Shown one piece after another: positions 32,787 through 41,414 of a stretch of DNA of 64,000 nt. The notes beneath the pieces were generated by a model that saw only the letters and a program-made list of their open reading frames with translations, did no database searches and had not been told where the DNA came from. Numbering within the stretch: position 1 is the first letter of the stretch; each line of letters starts with the position of its first letter. The translations under genes and the position numbers were made by a program. The stretch is from Lishizhenia tianjinensis (GTDB lineage Bacteria > Bacteroidota > Bacteroidia > Flavobacteriales_D > Crocinitomicaceae), in the NCBI RefSeq assembly GCF_900116425.1, contig NZ_FPAS01000001.1, positions 372,001-436,000 on the forward strand, in the 5' to 3' direction.

Positions 32787-33827
32787 TTGAAAGTAACAAA
32801 GGAATTCAAAACGGGATTAGTAGTGGTCTTATCCATCTTACTGCTCATTTTTGGAGTGAACTACCTCAAGGGAAATAGTTTCTTTGGAGGAGATGATTTT
32901 TACTACGCATATTTCCCAACTTCAGGAGGGTTAACTCCTTCTGCTTCTGTAACTTTAAATGGTGTTGAAGTAGGTAAGGTATTGGATGTTGATTTAGTAC
33001 GCCCAAACCAATTTATAGATAAGAACAAGCGTGTTTTGGTGAAATTCAGCATACAAGACAACGAATTAAAACCGGCGCTAGGTAGCAAGGTGGAAATAGT
33101 TCCAGGTTTGTTGAGTGTTGCCATGAACTTAGATCAGCACTACATAGCAGATGGTGGATTCCACAAAGTAGGAGATACTTTAGTCGGAACCGTGTCGCAA
33201 GAAATCACAGAACAATTGCAAACAGAATTGTTACCAGTGAAGCAAAAATTAGAAAACTTAATGGAGTCTGTAGACAATATCGTAGTTTCTATTAATGCAT
33301 TCTGGGATACTTCTGCAGCTTATTCCTTAGACGCGAGTTTAGGTGAGGTGAAAAGAGCCATCAATACTTTTGGTAGGGTAGCGGAGAACCTAGATGGAAT
33401 GATAGACGATGAGCGTGCGAAATTGGATAGAATTTTTACAAATGTGGAAGTTTTAACAGATAGCTTAAATGAAACCATTCACCAAGTAAACTACATAACT
33501 AAAAATGTAGGTACCATTACAGATTCTTTAAAGAAGGCAGATATCAATGGAACTATAGATATGGCAAATTTAGCCTTGGCTGAGTTTAATACGGTATTAA
33601 CAAGAGTGAATTCAGGTGAAGGAACCTTAGGTAAATTATTGGAAGACGAAGAGCTTTACCATAAAATTACAGATGCCAGTGATAATTTAAGTATCTTGTT
33701 GGAAGATCTTAGACATCACCCAGAGCGTTACATCAGCGTAAGTGTTTTTGGTGCCAGAACAAAAGGTGCTCCACTTACAAAGGATGAAGAAAGAAAATTG
33801 AAAAAAATTCTAGACTCTATTAATTAA
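32787..33827 (+). CDS. MlaD/MCE-domain protein
   Basis: The 346-residue protein has one N-terminal membrane helix (about residues 10-28), then an MCE domain (about 38-115: 'YYAYFPTSGGLTPSASVTLNGVEVGKVLDVDL') and a long helical tail with tetherin-like periodicity. It should sit in the inner membrane and project into the periplasm, binding lipid for transport to or from the outer membrane. The MlaE/F partners are not nearby. The start is TTG. It is followed 19 bp later by an iron-sulfur gene, and the two may be an operon. Confidence 0.85.
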   Translation: MKVTKEFKTGLVVVLSILLLIFGVNYLKGNSFFGGDDFYYAYFPTSGGLTPSASVTLNGVEVGKVLDVDLVRPNQFIDKNKRVLVKFSIQDNELKPALGSKVEIVPGLLSVAMNLDQHYIADGGFHKVGDTLVGTVSQEITEQLQTELLPVKQKLENLMESVDNIVVSINAFWDTSAAYSLDASLGEVKRAINTFGRVAENLDGMIDDERAKLDRIFTNVEVLTDSLNETIHQVNYITKNVGTITDSLKKADINGTIDMANLALAEFNTVLTRVNSGEGTLGKLLEDEELYHKITDASDNLSILLEDLRHHPERYISVSVFGARTKGAPLTKDEERKLKKILDSIN

Positions 33828-33846
33828 ACTTGTAAACTCGAAATCT

Positions 33847-35181
33847 ATGATAGCTATTATTTTATTTGCTTTATTGTTGATCGCAGGTGGTGGTTACTTC
33901 GCGATGAACGTGAACAAAATAAGGCAGAACATTCTGTTGGGTAGAGACATCGACAGATCTGATAACAAAAAGGAAAGATGGAAGACCATGTTGTTGGTGG
34001 CTTTCGGACAAAAGAAAATGTTCCAGCGTCCTATACCGGCAATTTTACACTTCTGTTTGTATGCCGCTTTTGTCATCACACAAATTGAATTAATTGAAAT
34101 TATTGTTGACGGTTTAAGTGGTCAACACAGAATATTTAGAGATGGATTGGGTGGATTCTACACCTTTATGGTCTCTTTTATAGAAGTACTATCTGTTTTA
34201 GCTTTTGTAGCTACTTTCATTTTCTTATTGAGAAGAAACGTATTGAAGATTCCGCGTTTCAACATGAAAGAAATGGCAGGTTGGGCAAAAATGGATGGTA
34301 ACATCATTTTGTTTGCTGAACTTTTATTGGTGTGTTTCATCTTTATGATGAACGGAGCTGATGAAGCTCTGTATAACCAAGGAGCTTCTCACTACAATAC
34401 GGGTGAGTCTGGTTCTTTCGGATTAACTATTTCTCAGTTCATCGGACCTGCTCTTTTTGGGGGTATGGATGCACACACACTTCACATTATTGAGCGTATC
34501 GGATGGTGGGGACACATCATTATGGTTTTTGGTTTCTTAAACTACTTGCCCTTCTCTAAGCACTTCCACATCTTGTTAGCTTTCCCTAATACTTACTACT
34601 CTAACTTAGAGAAGAAAGGGAAGTTCAATAACATGGAAGCAGTGAAAAAAGAGGTGGAGTTAATGATGGATCCAACCGCTGATCCATTTGCAGCACCAGC
34701 TCCTGCTGAAGGAGAAGTACAGCGTTTTGGAGCCAAAGATGTTACAGACCTTACTTGGAAGAACTTATTGGATGCTTACACATGTACAGAGTGTGGTAGA
34801 TGTACGTCATCTTGTCCGGCTAACCAAACAGGTAAATTATTGTCTCCTCGTAAAATTATGATGGATACACGTGACCGTTTGGAGGAAGTTGGAAATAACA
34901 TCCGTAAGCATGGAAAAGATCACGACGATGGTAAATCTTTATTAAGAGATTATATTTCTGAAGAGGAACTTTGGGCATGTACTTCTTGTAACGCTTGTGT
35001 TCAAGAATGTCCTGTAAACATAGATCCTTTATCTATCATTGTTGATTTACGTCGTTTCTTGGTGATGGAAGAGTCGAAAGCTCCTTCTGAATTAACAACG
35101 ATGTTTACAAACATAGAGAATAACGGTGCGCCATGGCAATTTAGTCAAGCCGACCGATTAAACTGGAGAGATGAGCAGTAA
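33847..35181 (+). CDS. Membrane iron-sulfur protein, HdrC-like
   Basis: The 444-residue protein has an N-terminal membrane region with about five or six helices (about residues 1-235, nitrate-reductase-gamma-like) and a C-terminal ferredoxin domain with two [4Fe-4S] motifs, 'CTECGRCTSSCPANQ' and 'CTSCNACVQECPVNI'. With the CCG-domain protein encoded at 35598 it resembles the HdrC/HdrB-type pair that carries electrons between a quinone pool and a soluble partner. The physiological partner is unknown. It overlaps the HAD gene by 11 bp. Confidence 0.85.
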   Translation: MIAIILFALLLIAGGGYFAMNVNKIRQNILLGRDIDRSDNKKERWKTMLLVAFGQKKMFQRPIPAILHFCLYAAFVITQIELIEIIVDGLSGQHRIFRDGLGGFYTFMVSFIEVLSVLAFVATFIFLLRRNVLKIPRFNMKEMAGWAKMDGNIILFAELLLVCFIFMMNGADEALYNQGASHYNTGESGSFGLTISQFIGPALFGGMDAHTLHIIERIGWWGHIIMVFGFLNYLPFSKHFHILLAFPNTYYSNLEKKGKFNNMEAVKKEVELMMDPTADPFAAPAPAEGEVQRFGAKDVTDLTWKNLLDAYTCTECGRCTSSCPANQTGKLLSPRKIMMDTRDRLEEVGNNIRKHGKDHDDGKSLLRDYISEEELWACTSCNACVQECPVNIDPLSIIVDLRRFLVMEESKAPSELTTMFTNIENNGAPWQFSQADRLNWRDEQ

Positions 35182-35593
35182 AAAGCTTATAAATAAGGTA
35201 GTGGACGGAAAACATATCAGTCCTGTTTTACCCGAAGAGGTAAAAAACTACCTTATAGATATAGATGGAACTGTATGTGATGATATTCCAAACGAGGAAC
35301 CAGAGCGTATGGCCACAGCCAATGTATATCCAGACGCATTGGAAACTTTAAATAAATGGTATGATCAAGGTCATATCATTACATTTTTCACTTCGCGTTT
35401 AGAAGAACATCGTGAAGTAACTGAAACTTGGTTGAAAGAACATGGTTTTAAATACCATGGAATTATGTTTGGAAAACCAAGAGGAGGAAATTACCATTGG
35501 GTAGACAACCACATTGTACGTGCAACACGTTTCGAAGGGAAGTTTACGGATTTGGTAGATAAAACAACAAAAATTCAAGTATTTAAGTCATAA
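35171..35593 (+). CDS. HAD-superfamily phosphatase-like protein
   Basis: The 140-residue protein has the first HAD motif 'YLIDIDGTVCDDIPNEE' (DxDGT) with the two catalytic Asp residues, the second motif 'TFFTSR', and 'GKPRGGNYHWVDNH' as motif III/IV area. The cap is small. Substrate unknown. It is inserted between the two iron-sulfur genes and overlaps the first by 11 bp, so it is translationally coupled. Confidence 0.75.
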   Translation: MSSKKLINKVVDGKHISPVLPEEVKNYLIDIDGTVCDDIPNEEPERMATANVYPDALETLNKWYDQGHIITFFTSRLEEHREVTETWLKEHGFKYHGIMFGKPRGGNYHWVDNHIVRATRFEGKFTDLVDKTTKIQVFKS

Positions 35594-35597
35594 TATT

Positions 35598-36389
35598 ATG
35601 AGTGGATTGAAAGTGCCAACGATGGCAGAAATGCTAGCTACAGGAGAAACGCCAGACGTATTGTTTTGGGTAGGTTGTTCGGGTAGTTTTGATGACAGAG
35701 CAAAAAAGATCACGAAAGCGATCGTTAAAATATTGAACCATTGTGATGTTAAATTTGCAGTGTTAGGAGCGGAAGAAGGTTGTACAGGAGATCCTGCAAA
35801 AAGAGCCGGAAACGAGTTCTTGTTCCAAATGCAAGCCATGATGAACATACAGGTTTTAAATGGTTATGAGGTAAAGAAAATAGTTACGGGATGTCCACAC
35901 TGTTTCAATACCTTGAAAAATGAATATCCAGAGTTGGGAGGCGATTACGAAGTGATTCACCACACACAATTGATCCAAGGGTTAATAAACGACGGTAAAT
36001 TGGCTATTAAGGGAGGCGAGACTTTCAAAGGAAAGAAAATTACCTTCCACGATCCTTGTTACTTAGGTAGAGCAAATGATGTGTACGAAGCACCAAGAGA
36101 GTTATTGCAAAAGTTAGATGCCGAATTGGTAGAAATGAAGCGTTGTAAAACAAACGGACTTTGTTGTGGAGCTGGTGGAGCACAGATGTTTAAAGAAGCT
36201 GAAAAAGGTAACAAAGAAGTAAACATTGAGCGTACAGAGGATGCGTTAGAAGTGAAGCCAAACGTAATTGCTACAGGTTGTCCTTTCTGTAATACGATGA
36301 TGACAGATGGAGTTAAAAACTTCGAAAAAGAAGGAGAAATTGAAGTATTGGATGTTGCCGAATTAATAGCAACAGCTGCTGATCTTTAA
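35598..36389 (+). CDS. CCG-domain iron-sulfur protein, HdrB-like
   Basis: The 263-residue protein has two Cys-rich CCG domains: 'GCPHCFNTLKNEYPE' and 'CCGAGGAQMF', then 'GCPFCNTMMTDG'. These form a non-cubane [4Fe-4S] site in heterodisulfide-reductase-B- and GlpC-type proteins. It is soluble. It is encoded 4 bp after the HAD gene and should partner the membrane protein at 33847. A terminator follows at 36409. Confidence 0.88.
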   Translation: MSGLKVPTMAEMLATGETPDVLFWVGCSGSFDDRAKKITKAIVKILNHCDVKFAVLGAEEGCTGDPAKRAGNEFLFQMQAMMNIQVLNGYEVKKIVTGCPHCFNTLKNEYPELGGDYEVIHHTQLIQGLINDGKLAIKGGETFKGKKITFHDPCYLGRANDVYEAPRELLQKLDAELVEMKRCKTNGLCCGAGGAQMFKEAEKGNKEVNIERTEDALEVKPNVIATGCPFCNTMMTDGVKNFEKEGEIEVLDVAELIATAADL

Positions 36390-36408
36390 GATTTTTTCAA
36401 ACATATTG

Positions 36409-36443
36409 AAAAGCCGTTTCATTCAATTGAAGCGGCTTTTTTT
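36409..36443 (+). terminator. Terminator of the HdrB-like operon
   Basis: AAAAGCCGTTTC pairs with GAAGCGGCTTTT (one bulge), followed by a T run, about 20 bp after the stop at 36389. Confidence 0.75.
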
Positions 36444-36492
36444 ATAGGTGGTTGATCTTATTAATTCGTATTTTAGAATCAAAATCTCAAGT

Positions 36493-36915
36493 ATGAAGCA
36501 AGTAATAGATGAATTGGGAGTGTATAAAAACAATTTAGATACCTACAGGATATTATACATTGTTTCGGCAGTACTGAATTTTTTAGGTGTTTTTGGTTTT
36601 GGCTTATATGCAGTGTTTGGTTTTATTTTTATCCAAGATTTTCAAAATACAGATCAGGATGTAGGGTGGATAATGTTATTGATTAGTGGGGTAGGTGCAT
36701 TTATTTGTGCGCTTTTAGGTGTTTTAAACCTGTACACTGCTTCTTGTTTAAGGCGTAGAAAAAACTATAACTTTATCTTTGTTATGGCAATAGTGGCTTG
36801 TTTAAGTGGGGTTTTACGACTTGTTCTAGGAATATTTACCTTAATAGAAATAACCAAACCAGAAGTAAAAGCCCTGTTTTATCCTGAAGAGAAAGAGGAA
36901 AGTATCGTGTATTAA
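36493..36915 (+). CDS. Three-helix membrane protein, unknown function
   Basis: From the ATG at 36493 (the upstream residues from 36448 lie near the terminator) the 140-residue protein has three to four hydrophobic segments (about 25-45, 60-80, 100-120). No motif is recognised. It is convergent with the small membrane protein at 36957. Confidence 0.5.
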   Translation: MKQVIDELGVYKNNLDTYRILYIVSAVLNFLGVFGFGLYAVFGFIFIQDFQNTDQDVGWIMLLISGVGAFICALLGVLNLYTASCLRRRKNYNFIFVMAIVACLSGVLRLVLGIFTLIEITKPEVKALFYPEEKEESIVY

Positions 36916-36956
36916 ATTTTAATACTTATTGGCTTCCAGGAAAGCCTGTTTTACTT

Positions 36957-37202
36957 TCAAAAAAAATGATCAGATTTTGGGTTTCTATCCTTAATTGTCC
37001 TAGTTTTTAGAATTTCTCTTTGTTTCCAAAAACCTCGAAGAATTAACGGACCAAGAAATGGGACACACCATATAAACCACAAATGAAGGGTTCTCCTTTT
37101 GGAAGAAAGGTACAAAGCTTTTGTAATTTTCCTTCTTACCCACAGCGTGAAACCTACATAGATAATTCCTAAGGAAAGGGTAAGAAAAGTGCCTATTTCC
37201 AT
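36957..37202 (-). CDS. Small membrane protein, unknown function
   Basis: The 81-residue protein has two hydrophobic stretches (about residues 4-20 and 40-60) with basic loops and resembles DUF-type small membrane proteins. Its start overlaps the oxyR stop by 10 bp, so it would be translationally coupled to oxyR. Confidence 0.45.
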   Translation of the reverse strand: MEIGTFLTLSLGIIYVGFTLWVRRKITKALYLSSKRRTLHLWFIWCVPFLGPLILRGFWKQREILKTRTIKDRNPKSDHFF

Positions 37203-38107
37203 GGGAGTATATTCAATTTTTTATCCGATGGTTGCGGGTAACCCTTTTTCAAGACATTGTAAATTTTCTGTATGTTAACGCGCTTGGTGTTTCTTGGTAG
37301 ATGGAACCCCACTATTGATCGTGCGGGTGCTGGATTCTCTGCGGTTAAAACTGTTTTTTGAAGTTTAGGTTGCATTTGTAAGTAATACTCTGGCAGTAGA
37401 GTGAATCCACCATGTAATTTGGCCATTTTGGTTAACAACTCTAAGTTTCCACCTTCATAATCCCACGAAGATTTCTCTTCTTGCTTTAAGGCACAGAAGT
37501 TAATCATCTGCGTACGCAAACAGTTTCCTTTACTCAAGAGCCACGGTTTCATGTTTTTTAAATCGTCTGCAAGAACCCCGTTCCCCTCGTATTGTGGTGC
37601 GTAGATTTTAATTTCTTCATTAAATAATATACAATCGTCAAAACGTTCACCGGGAACAGGACCGGCCATGATTCCTGCATCTACTTTTTTCTCACCCACA
37701 GCTTGTAATAGTTTTTCTGTAGGTAATTCAACAATTTTAAGATTCACATTCGGAAACTCCTTGTCCCAAACCTTGTATAAATAAGGAACCATGTAAATAG
37801 ACACCGTAGGTATAATTCCCAATTTGATTTCTTCTTGATATTTCCCCTCCTTTTGTTGTATGAAAATATCGAGTTTTTGAAACGACTCTTCTATGTCAAA
37901 CAAACGCGGCATCAATTCTTCGCCAAAAGAAGTTAAACAAATAGGATTGGTATCCCTGTTAAAAATGGGGTATCCTAAGGTTTGCTCTGCTTTTTTAATT
38001 TGCATAGATAAAGTGGGCTGGGTTACAAAACACTTATCAGCTGCCTTCTGAAAAGATTTCTCTTGATATACGTGTATGATATACTGAATCTGAGCGTGTG
38101 AAATCAT
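37193..38107 (-). CDS. oxyR: LysR-family peroxide regulator
   Basis: The 304-residue LysR regulator has an N-terminal HTH ('YIIHVYQEKSFQKAADKCFVTQPTLSMQIKKAEQTLG') and an effector domain containing the redox pair C196 and C205 in 'GNCLRTQMINFC', spaced exactly as in OxyR (Cys199/Cys208 of E. coli). H2O2 would form the disulfide and switch on transcription. The divergent dps and the nearby peroxiredoxin are classical OxyR targets, so the assignment rests on sequence and context. Confidence 0.93.
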   Translation of the reverse strand: MISHAQIQYIIHVYQEKSFQKAADKCFVTQPTLSMQIKKAEQTLGYPIFNRDTNPICLTSFGEELMPRLFDIEESFQKLDIFIQQKEGKYQEEIKLGIIPTVSIYMVPYLYKVWDKEFPNVNLKIVELPTEKLLQAVGEKKVDAGIMAGPVPGERFDDCILFNEEIKIYAPQYEGNGVLADDLKNMKPWLLSKGNCLRTQMINFCALKQEEKSSWDYEGGNLELLTKMAKLHGGFTLLPEYYLQMQPKLQKTVLTAENPAPARSIVGFHLPRNTKRVNIQKIYNVLKKGYPQPSDKKLNILPWK

Positions 38108-38108
38108 G

Positions 38109-38142
38109 TATAAATTAAATTTATGTAAATATAAAATTTATA
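38109..38142. promoter_or_regulatory. Candidate OxyR binding site between oxyR and dps
   Basis: TATAAAT (38109-38115) and ATTTATA (38136-38142) form a perfect inverted repeat spanning 34 bp, the length of an OxyR footprint. It lies 25 bp upstream of the dps -7 box TATATTTG (38168-38175), which has no TTTG at -33, so activation is plausible. Confidence 0.55.
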
Positions 38143-38167
38143 GATGAAAACTAAGACTTATCCCCCT

Positions 38168-38175
38168 TATATTTG
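38168..38175 (+). promoter_or_regulatory. dps promoter -7 element
   Basis: TATATTTG fits the Bacteroidota TAnnTTTG box, 27 bp before the dps ATG. A -33 TTTG is absent at the expected distance. Confidence 0.5.
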
Positions 38176-38202
38176 TAGTGAACCAAAACAAAAAGAACGA
38201 AG

Positions 38203-38649
38203 ATGAAAAAGTCAAAAAAATTAGTAAAACTCTTAAACACATTGTTAGCAACGTATCAAATTCACTACCAAAATTTGCGTGCTTTACACTGGAATATTAG
38301 AGGGAATGACTTCTTCGAAATCCACGCTAAATACGAAGAGTTATACTTAAGAACTCAAACAATTATAGACGATTTAGCAGAGCGTATTTTAACCTTAGAG
38401 GCACAACCCTTACATTCTTACCAAGCTTACTTAGATAAATCTGTAATTGCAGAAAATGAGCACATTTCTGAAGCGCGAGTAGGAATGAGCTACGTGGTAA
38501 AAGCACAAGAAGAATTGTTAGTGTTAGAAAGAGAGATATTAGCAGTTTCTGGTGAACTGGAAGACGAAGGTACAAACAGTTTGGCATCCGACTTAATCGG
38601 AGAAAAAGAGAAAACGAACTGGATGTTCAAGGCTTGGATTAACAAGTAA
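38203..38649 (+). CDS. dps: Dps-family ferritin-like DNA-protection protein
   Basis: The 148-residue protein has the Dps four-helix bundle and the inter-subunit ferroxidase block 'LHWNIRGNDFFEIHAKYEELYLRTQTIIDDLAERI' with His, Asp and Glu ligands. It oxidises Fe(II) with H2O2 and stores iron, protecting DNA. The divergent oxyR and the peroxiredoxin gene 115 bp downstream form a peroxide-stress locus. Lys-rich N-terminus 'MKKSKKLVKLL' may contact DNA. Confidence 0.93.
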   Translation: MKKSKKLVKLLNTLLATYQIHYQNLRALHWNIRGNDFFEIHAKYEELYLRTQTIIDDLAERILTLEAQPLHSYQAYLDKSVIAENEHISEARVGMSYVVKAQEELLVLEREILAVSGELEDEGTNSLASDLIGEKEKTNWMFKAWINK

Positions 38650-38699
38650 AACAGATTTGGTGAATTGTTAATTGCACAACCAAAGAATAAAGGTAAAGA

Positions 38700-38731
38700 T
38701 TTGATTATACTGCCGAAAAGCGGTAGTTTTG
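38700..38731 (+). promoter_or_regulatory. Peroxiredoxin promoter (TTTG-N20-TAGTTTTG)
   Basis: TTTG (38700-38703), 20-bp spacer, then TAGTTTTG (38724-38731) is a full match to the Bacteroidota sigma consensus. It ends 33 bp before the peroxiredoxin ATG and overlaps no coding region. Confidence 0.7.
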
Positions 38732-38764
38732 CACAGAATTTTAAGAACAAATAAATACAATATA

Positions 38765-39397
38765 ATGTCAGTATTAGTAGGAAAAAAAGCTCCTTCATTT
38801 AGCGCAGGAGCAGTTGTAAACGGAGGAGAAATTGTTGAGAACTTCTCTTTAGATCAGTACGTTGGAAAGAACCCAGTAGTATTGTTCTTTTACCCAAAAG
38901 ACTTCACTTTCGTATGTCCATCAGAATTACACGCTTTCCAAAACAAGTTAGCAGAATTCGAAGAAAGAGGATGTAAAGTTGTTGCTGTATCTACAGATAC
39001 AGAAGAGTCACACTGGGGATGGTTACAAGTTCCTAAAAACAAAGGTGGAATCGAAGGTATTAAATACCCTATCGTAGCAGATACTTCTAAGACTATCTCT
39101 GATGCATTTGGAGTATTGGCTGGTGAGTACGAATACGATATCGAAAAAGGATTAGTTGCTACAGGACCAATGATCGCTTACAGAGGATTGTTCTTGATCG
39201 ACAAAGAAGGAGTTGTACAACACCAAATCGTAAACAACTTCCCATTAGGAAGAAACGTTGACGAAGCTTTGCGTATGGTTGATGCTTTACAGTTCTTCGA
39301 AGAAAACGGTGAAGTTTGTCCAGCAAACTGGCAAAAAGGTGAATCAGGAATGAAAGCTGATTTCGAAGGTGTTGCAGAATACTTAAGCGCAAACTAG
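38765..39397 (+). CDS. 2-Cys peroxiredoxin (AhpC/Prx1 type)
   Basis: The 210-residue enzyme reduces H2O2 and organic peroxides. The peroxidatic Cys51 lies in 'DFTFVCPSELHAF' and the resolving Cys185 in 'GEVCPANW', as in typical AhpC. The ATG at 38765 follows an upstream frame whose start at 38729 lies in the promoter. No AhpF or thioredoxin reductase gene is adjacent. It is one of the most strongly codon-biased genes in the window, consistent with high expression. Confidence 0.95.
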   Translation: MSVLVGKKAPSFSAGAVVNGGEIVENFSLDQYVGKNPVVLFFYPKDFTFVCPSELHAFQNKLAEFEERGCKVVAVSTDTEESHWGWLQVPKNKGGIEGIKYPIVADTSKTISDAFGVLAGEYEYDIEKGLVATGPMIAYRGLFLIDKEGVVQHQIVNNFPLGRNVDEALRMVDALQFFEENGEVCPANWQKGESGMKADFEGVAEYLSAN

Positions 39398-39424
39398 TAG
39401 AACATACAAGTTTTAAGATAAAAG

Positions 39425-39457
39425 AAAGAGTGGTTGTTTGTTCAGCCACTCTTTTTT
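39425..39457 (+). terminator. Terminator of the peroxiredoxin gene
   Basis: AAAGAGTGG pairs with CCACTCTTT around a 12-base loop, followed by a T run, 28 bp after the stop. Confidence 0.85.
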
Positions 39458-39501
39458 ATGTGCACTTATTTTTCATACAGAATCCTTTTATCTTTGAAGC
39501 T

Positions 39502-39879
39502 ATGATGCAGAATGTTAAAACTAGAAAAGTAATACACTATGTATTTTTAGTGTTGAGTTTGATAGCAGCCGTTTATTTGGTGGGATATTACCAGGCGGCA
39601 GAAAGTATGGCAGATTTAAGAGCCTTGCCCAATAGTGTATTGATAGCCGTAGCTATTTTTATAGTTTTGCAATTATTAAAGCGCTTTTTGTTTAAGCGTA
39701 TGTATTGGTTCGACTGGTTGTATTACTTCGGGTTAATCGCCATACTCATTCCTTTACTTCTTAAATACGAAGAAGGCGAGTGGTTGCATGATGTAACAGA
39801 TTTTGGTTCGCTTTTTCTCGTTCTTTCTCCTTTGATGGGTATAATTATGCTTCTTTTAAAAAAGGAAGATACTATTTAG
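39502..39879 (+). CDS. Small membrane protein, unknown function
   Basis: From the ATG at 39502 the 125-residue protein has four hydrophobic segments (about residues 11-30, 46-62, 72-90, 105-120). The upstream frame (from 39430) is within the terminator and not used. The stop region overlaps the convergent endopeptidase gene by 8 bp. Family unknown. Confidence 0.5.
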   Translation: MMQNVKTRKVIHYVFLVLSLIAAVYLVGYYQAAESMADLRALPNSVLIAVAIFIVLQLLKRFLFKRMYWFDWLYYFGLIAILIPLLLKYEEGEWLHDVTDFGSLFLVLSPLMGIIMLLLKKEDTI

Positions 39880-40657
39880 CCTTAAAATCGATGTGATAGT
39901 GATCATCGTGAAGGTTATTGATTTTTGGTGTGAGGTATTGCGCAAAGTAAATTCCTTTTTGCTTTAGTTTTTTACCATAGGTGGTTCGGAAGAGTTCGTC
40001 TTTGTATTCTGTGTAAATGAGTACCTTTTCTATAGCGTAATTTAGTTTCTCAGCCTCTAAAGCAAGCAGGTAAATATGATGGGTACTGGTTTCAAAATCT
40101 ATGCTTATTGTTGTGTCTTTGGTATATCTTCCGTTTTCGTCAAAATCTAAGAGATAGTGTAAAAATCCTAAAGTATCCAAATGATGATAGGGAACACCGT
40201 TTTTTAGTTTTGGAAACATAAAATCTACACTCATACCGTTTTGATGGGTGCGGTGTGGATCCATTTTCCCTCCCTTTTTATTACTGGCTTCCATAATGGA
40301 GAATATTCTTCCGGGATAGATAACATCCAAGTTGGCGTAGGTGTTTAGAACGATATCTCGTATATCTGAATGGGTAAAGGCCCTGTCTTTTAAGTAACTC
40401 GTAGAGTCGAAATAAAAGAAGTTTTTTCCTTTGGGAGGAAGAATTTTGGCATGATTTAAACTACCGTTTGCGGGTGTTCCTGTATAGGTTGAGGGTAGGG
40501 TGTCCAAACTATTGATTGAATAGTAATCTACCAAGCTAAAGGCACAGGTGTTGCAAGTGTCATTTTGTTTGTCTGTAAGGTATATTACTTCTGTTTCGGA
40601 GGTTTCTGTACACCCGAATATTAGAAGACCAAGAAGGATGGAAGGTAGTCGTTTCAT
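39872..40657 (-). CDS. Penicillin-insensitive murein endopeptidase (MepA-like lipoprotein)
   Basis: The 261-residue protein has a lipoprotein leader with lipobox FGC (Cys16). Peptidase M74 motifs are present: 'GGKMDPHRTHQNGMSVDFMFP' (first His/Asp zinc ligands) and 'HDDHYHIDF' (second cluster). It should hydrolyse peptide crosslinks of peptidoglycan in the periplasm. The middle region is longer and less conserved than E. coli MepA. It is convergent with the membrane protein gene before it. Confidence 0.8.
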   Translation of the reverse strand: MKRLPSILLGLLIFGCTETSETEVIYLTDKQNDTCNTCAFSLVDYYSINSLDTLPSTYTGTPANGSLNHAKILPPKGKNFFYFDSTSYLKDRAFTHSDIRDIVLNTYANLDVIYPGRIFSIMEASNKKGGKMDPHRTHQNGMSVDFMFPKLKNGVPYHHLDTLGFLHYLLDFDENGRYTKDTTISIDFETSTHHIYLLALEAEKLNYAIEKVLIYTEYKDELFRTTYGKKLKQKGIYFAQYLTPKINNLHDDHYHIDFKAK

Positions 40658-40723
40658 GTTGCAAAGAAAACAGAAAAATCAATTTAGATGCATCACCCAA
40701 TTAGGGTAAAATGTAATTTAGGT

Positions 40724-40760
40724 AAAAACCCCTACAGATATTGAAGTCTTTAGGGGTTTT
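40724..40760 (-). terminator. Terminator of the 40788 gene
   Basis: AAAACCCCTA and TAGGGGTTTT pair perfectly; on the minus strand TTTTT follows the stem. Confidence 0.8.
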
Positions 40761-40787
40761 CCTTGTTGTATTTTAAAATATAGTTGT

Positions 40788-41375
40788 TTAAACGGCAACT
40801 TCTGCTGTTTTCAACAGTTCAAGTACTTCTTGCTGTAAGTCTTGTCCTTTGTTTTTATTATACCATTGTTGGAGTATAATTTTTTGCTCCTCAAAGGGCG
40901 TATTGTTTTTCTTGAATCCCAAATAGAGTTCTTGTGCTTCTTTCGGTCTTGGTCCCCAAGTAAAAAGATCTTCTTCCTTAGCATTGCGCACTACAATTTT
41001 AGGAACACTTTTACCGCCATTGGTTAAGTAATCATCTATCATAAAGGGAGGAGTATCTCTCAATACAATTTTAAAATTGATGTTACTGTTTAATTCGGAC
41101 AACAAATAGAACAAGGGAAGGTTGTGGGCAGCATCTCCACACCAAGGTTCTGTTATGGCATACCAGGTTTGGGGTGCATCTATGCCTTTAACTTGGTGTA
41201 TCAAAGCTTCATTCAATTCTAGTTTCTTAAGCCATCTATCTTGCCTTGATCTATTTAATTTCACATAATTAAGATAGGCTTCTTTGTCGTAAGGTGCGGC
41301 TGTAATTGCTCCGCTTAAAATAGCATTAAATTGTTCTAAATATTCTTCCCAAGTAAGGATGTTTGATGTTGCCAT
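40788..41375 (-). CDS. Thioredoxin-fold protein with a single Cys
   Basis: The 195-residue protein has the thioredoxin-like motif 'WYAITEPWCGDAAHNLPLF' (WCGDA) with only one Cys, as in the monothiol Thioredoxin_9 group, and a later cis-Pro 'GKSVPKIVV'. A reducing or chaperone role is likely. It is not a classical disulfide reductase. It lies between a MepA-type gene and CorA, without clear functional coupling. Confidence 0.75.
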   Translation of the reverse strand: MATSNILTWEEYLEQFNAILSGAITAAPYDKEAYLNYVKLNRSRQDRWLKKLELNEALIHQVKGIDAPQTWYAITEPWCGDAAHNLPLFYLLSELNSNINFKIVLRDTPPFMIDDYLTNGGKSVPKIVVRNAKEEDLFTWGPRPKEAQELYLGFKKNNTPFEEQKIILQQWYNKNKGQDLQQEVLELLKTAEVAV

Positions 41376-41414
41376 AATATTGTTTTTCCTTTTGAACGTT
41401 TGAAAATTATTTCC

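Noticed and set aside
35588-35848. 86-codon minus-strand frame in the HdrB-like gene
   Set aside because: Shadow of a conserved gene on the other strand.
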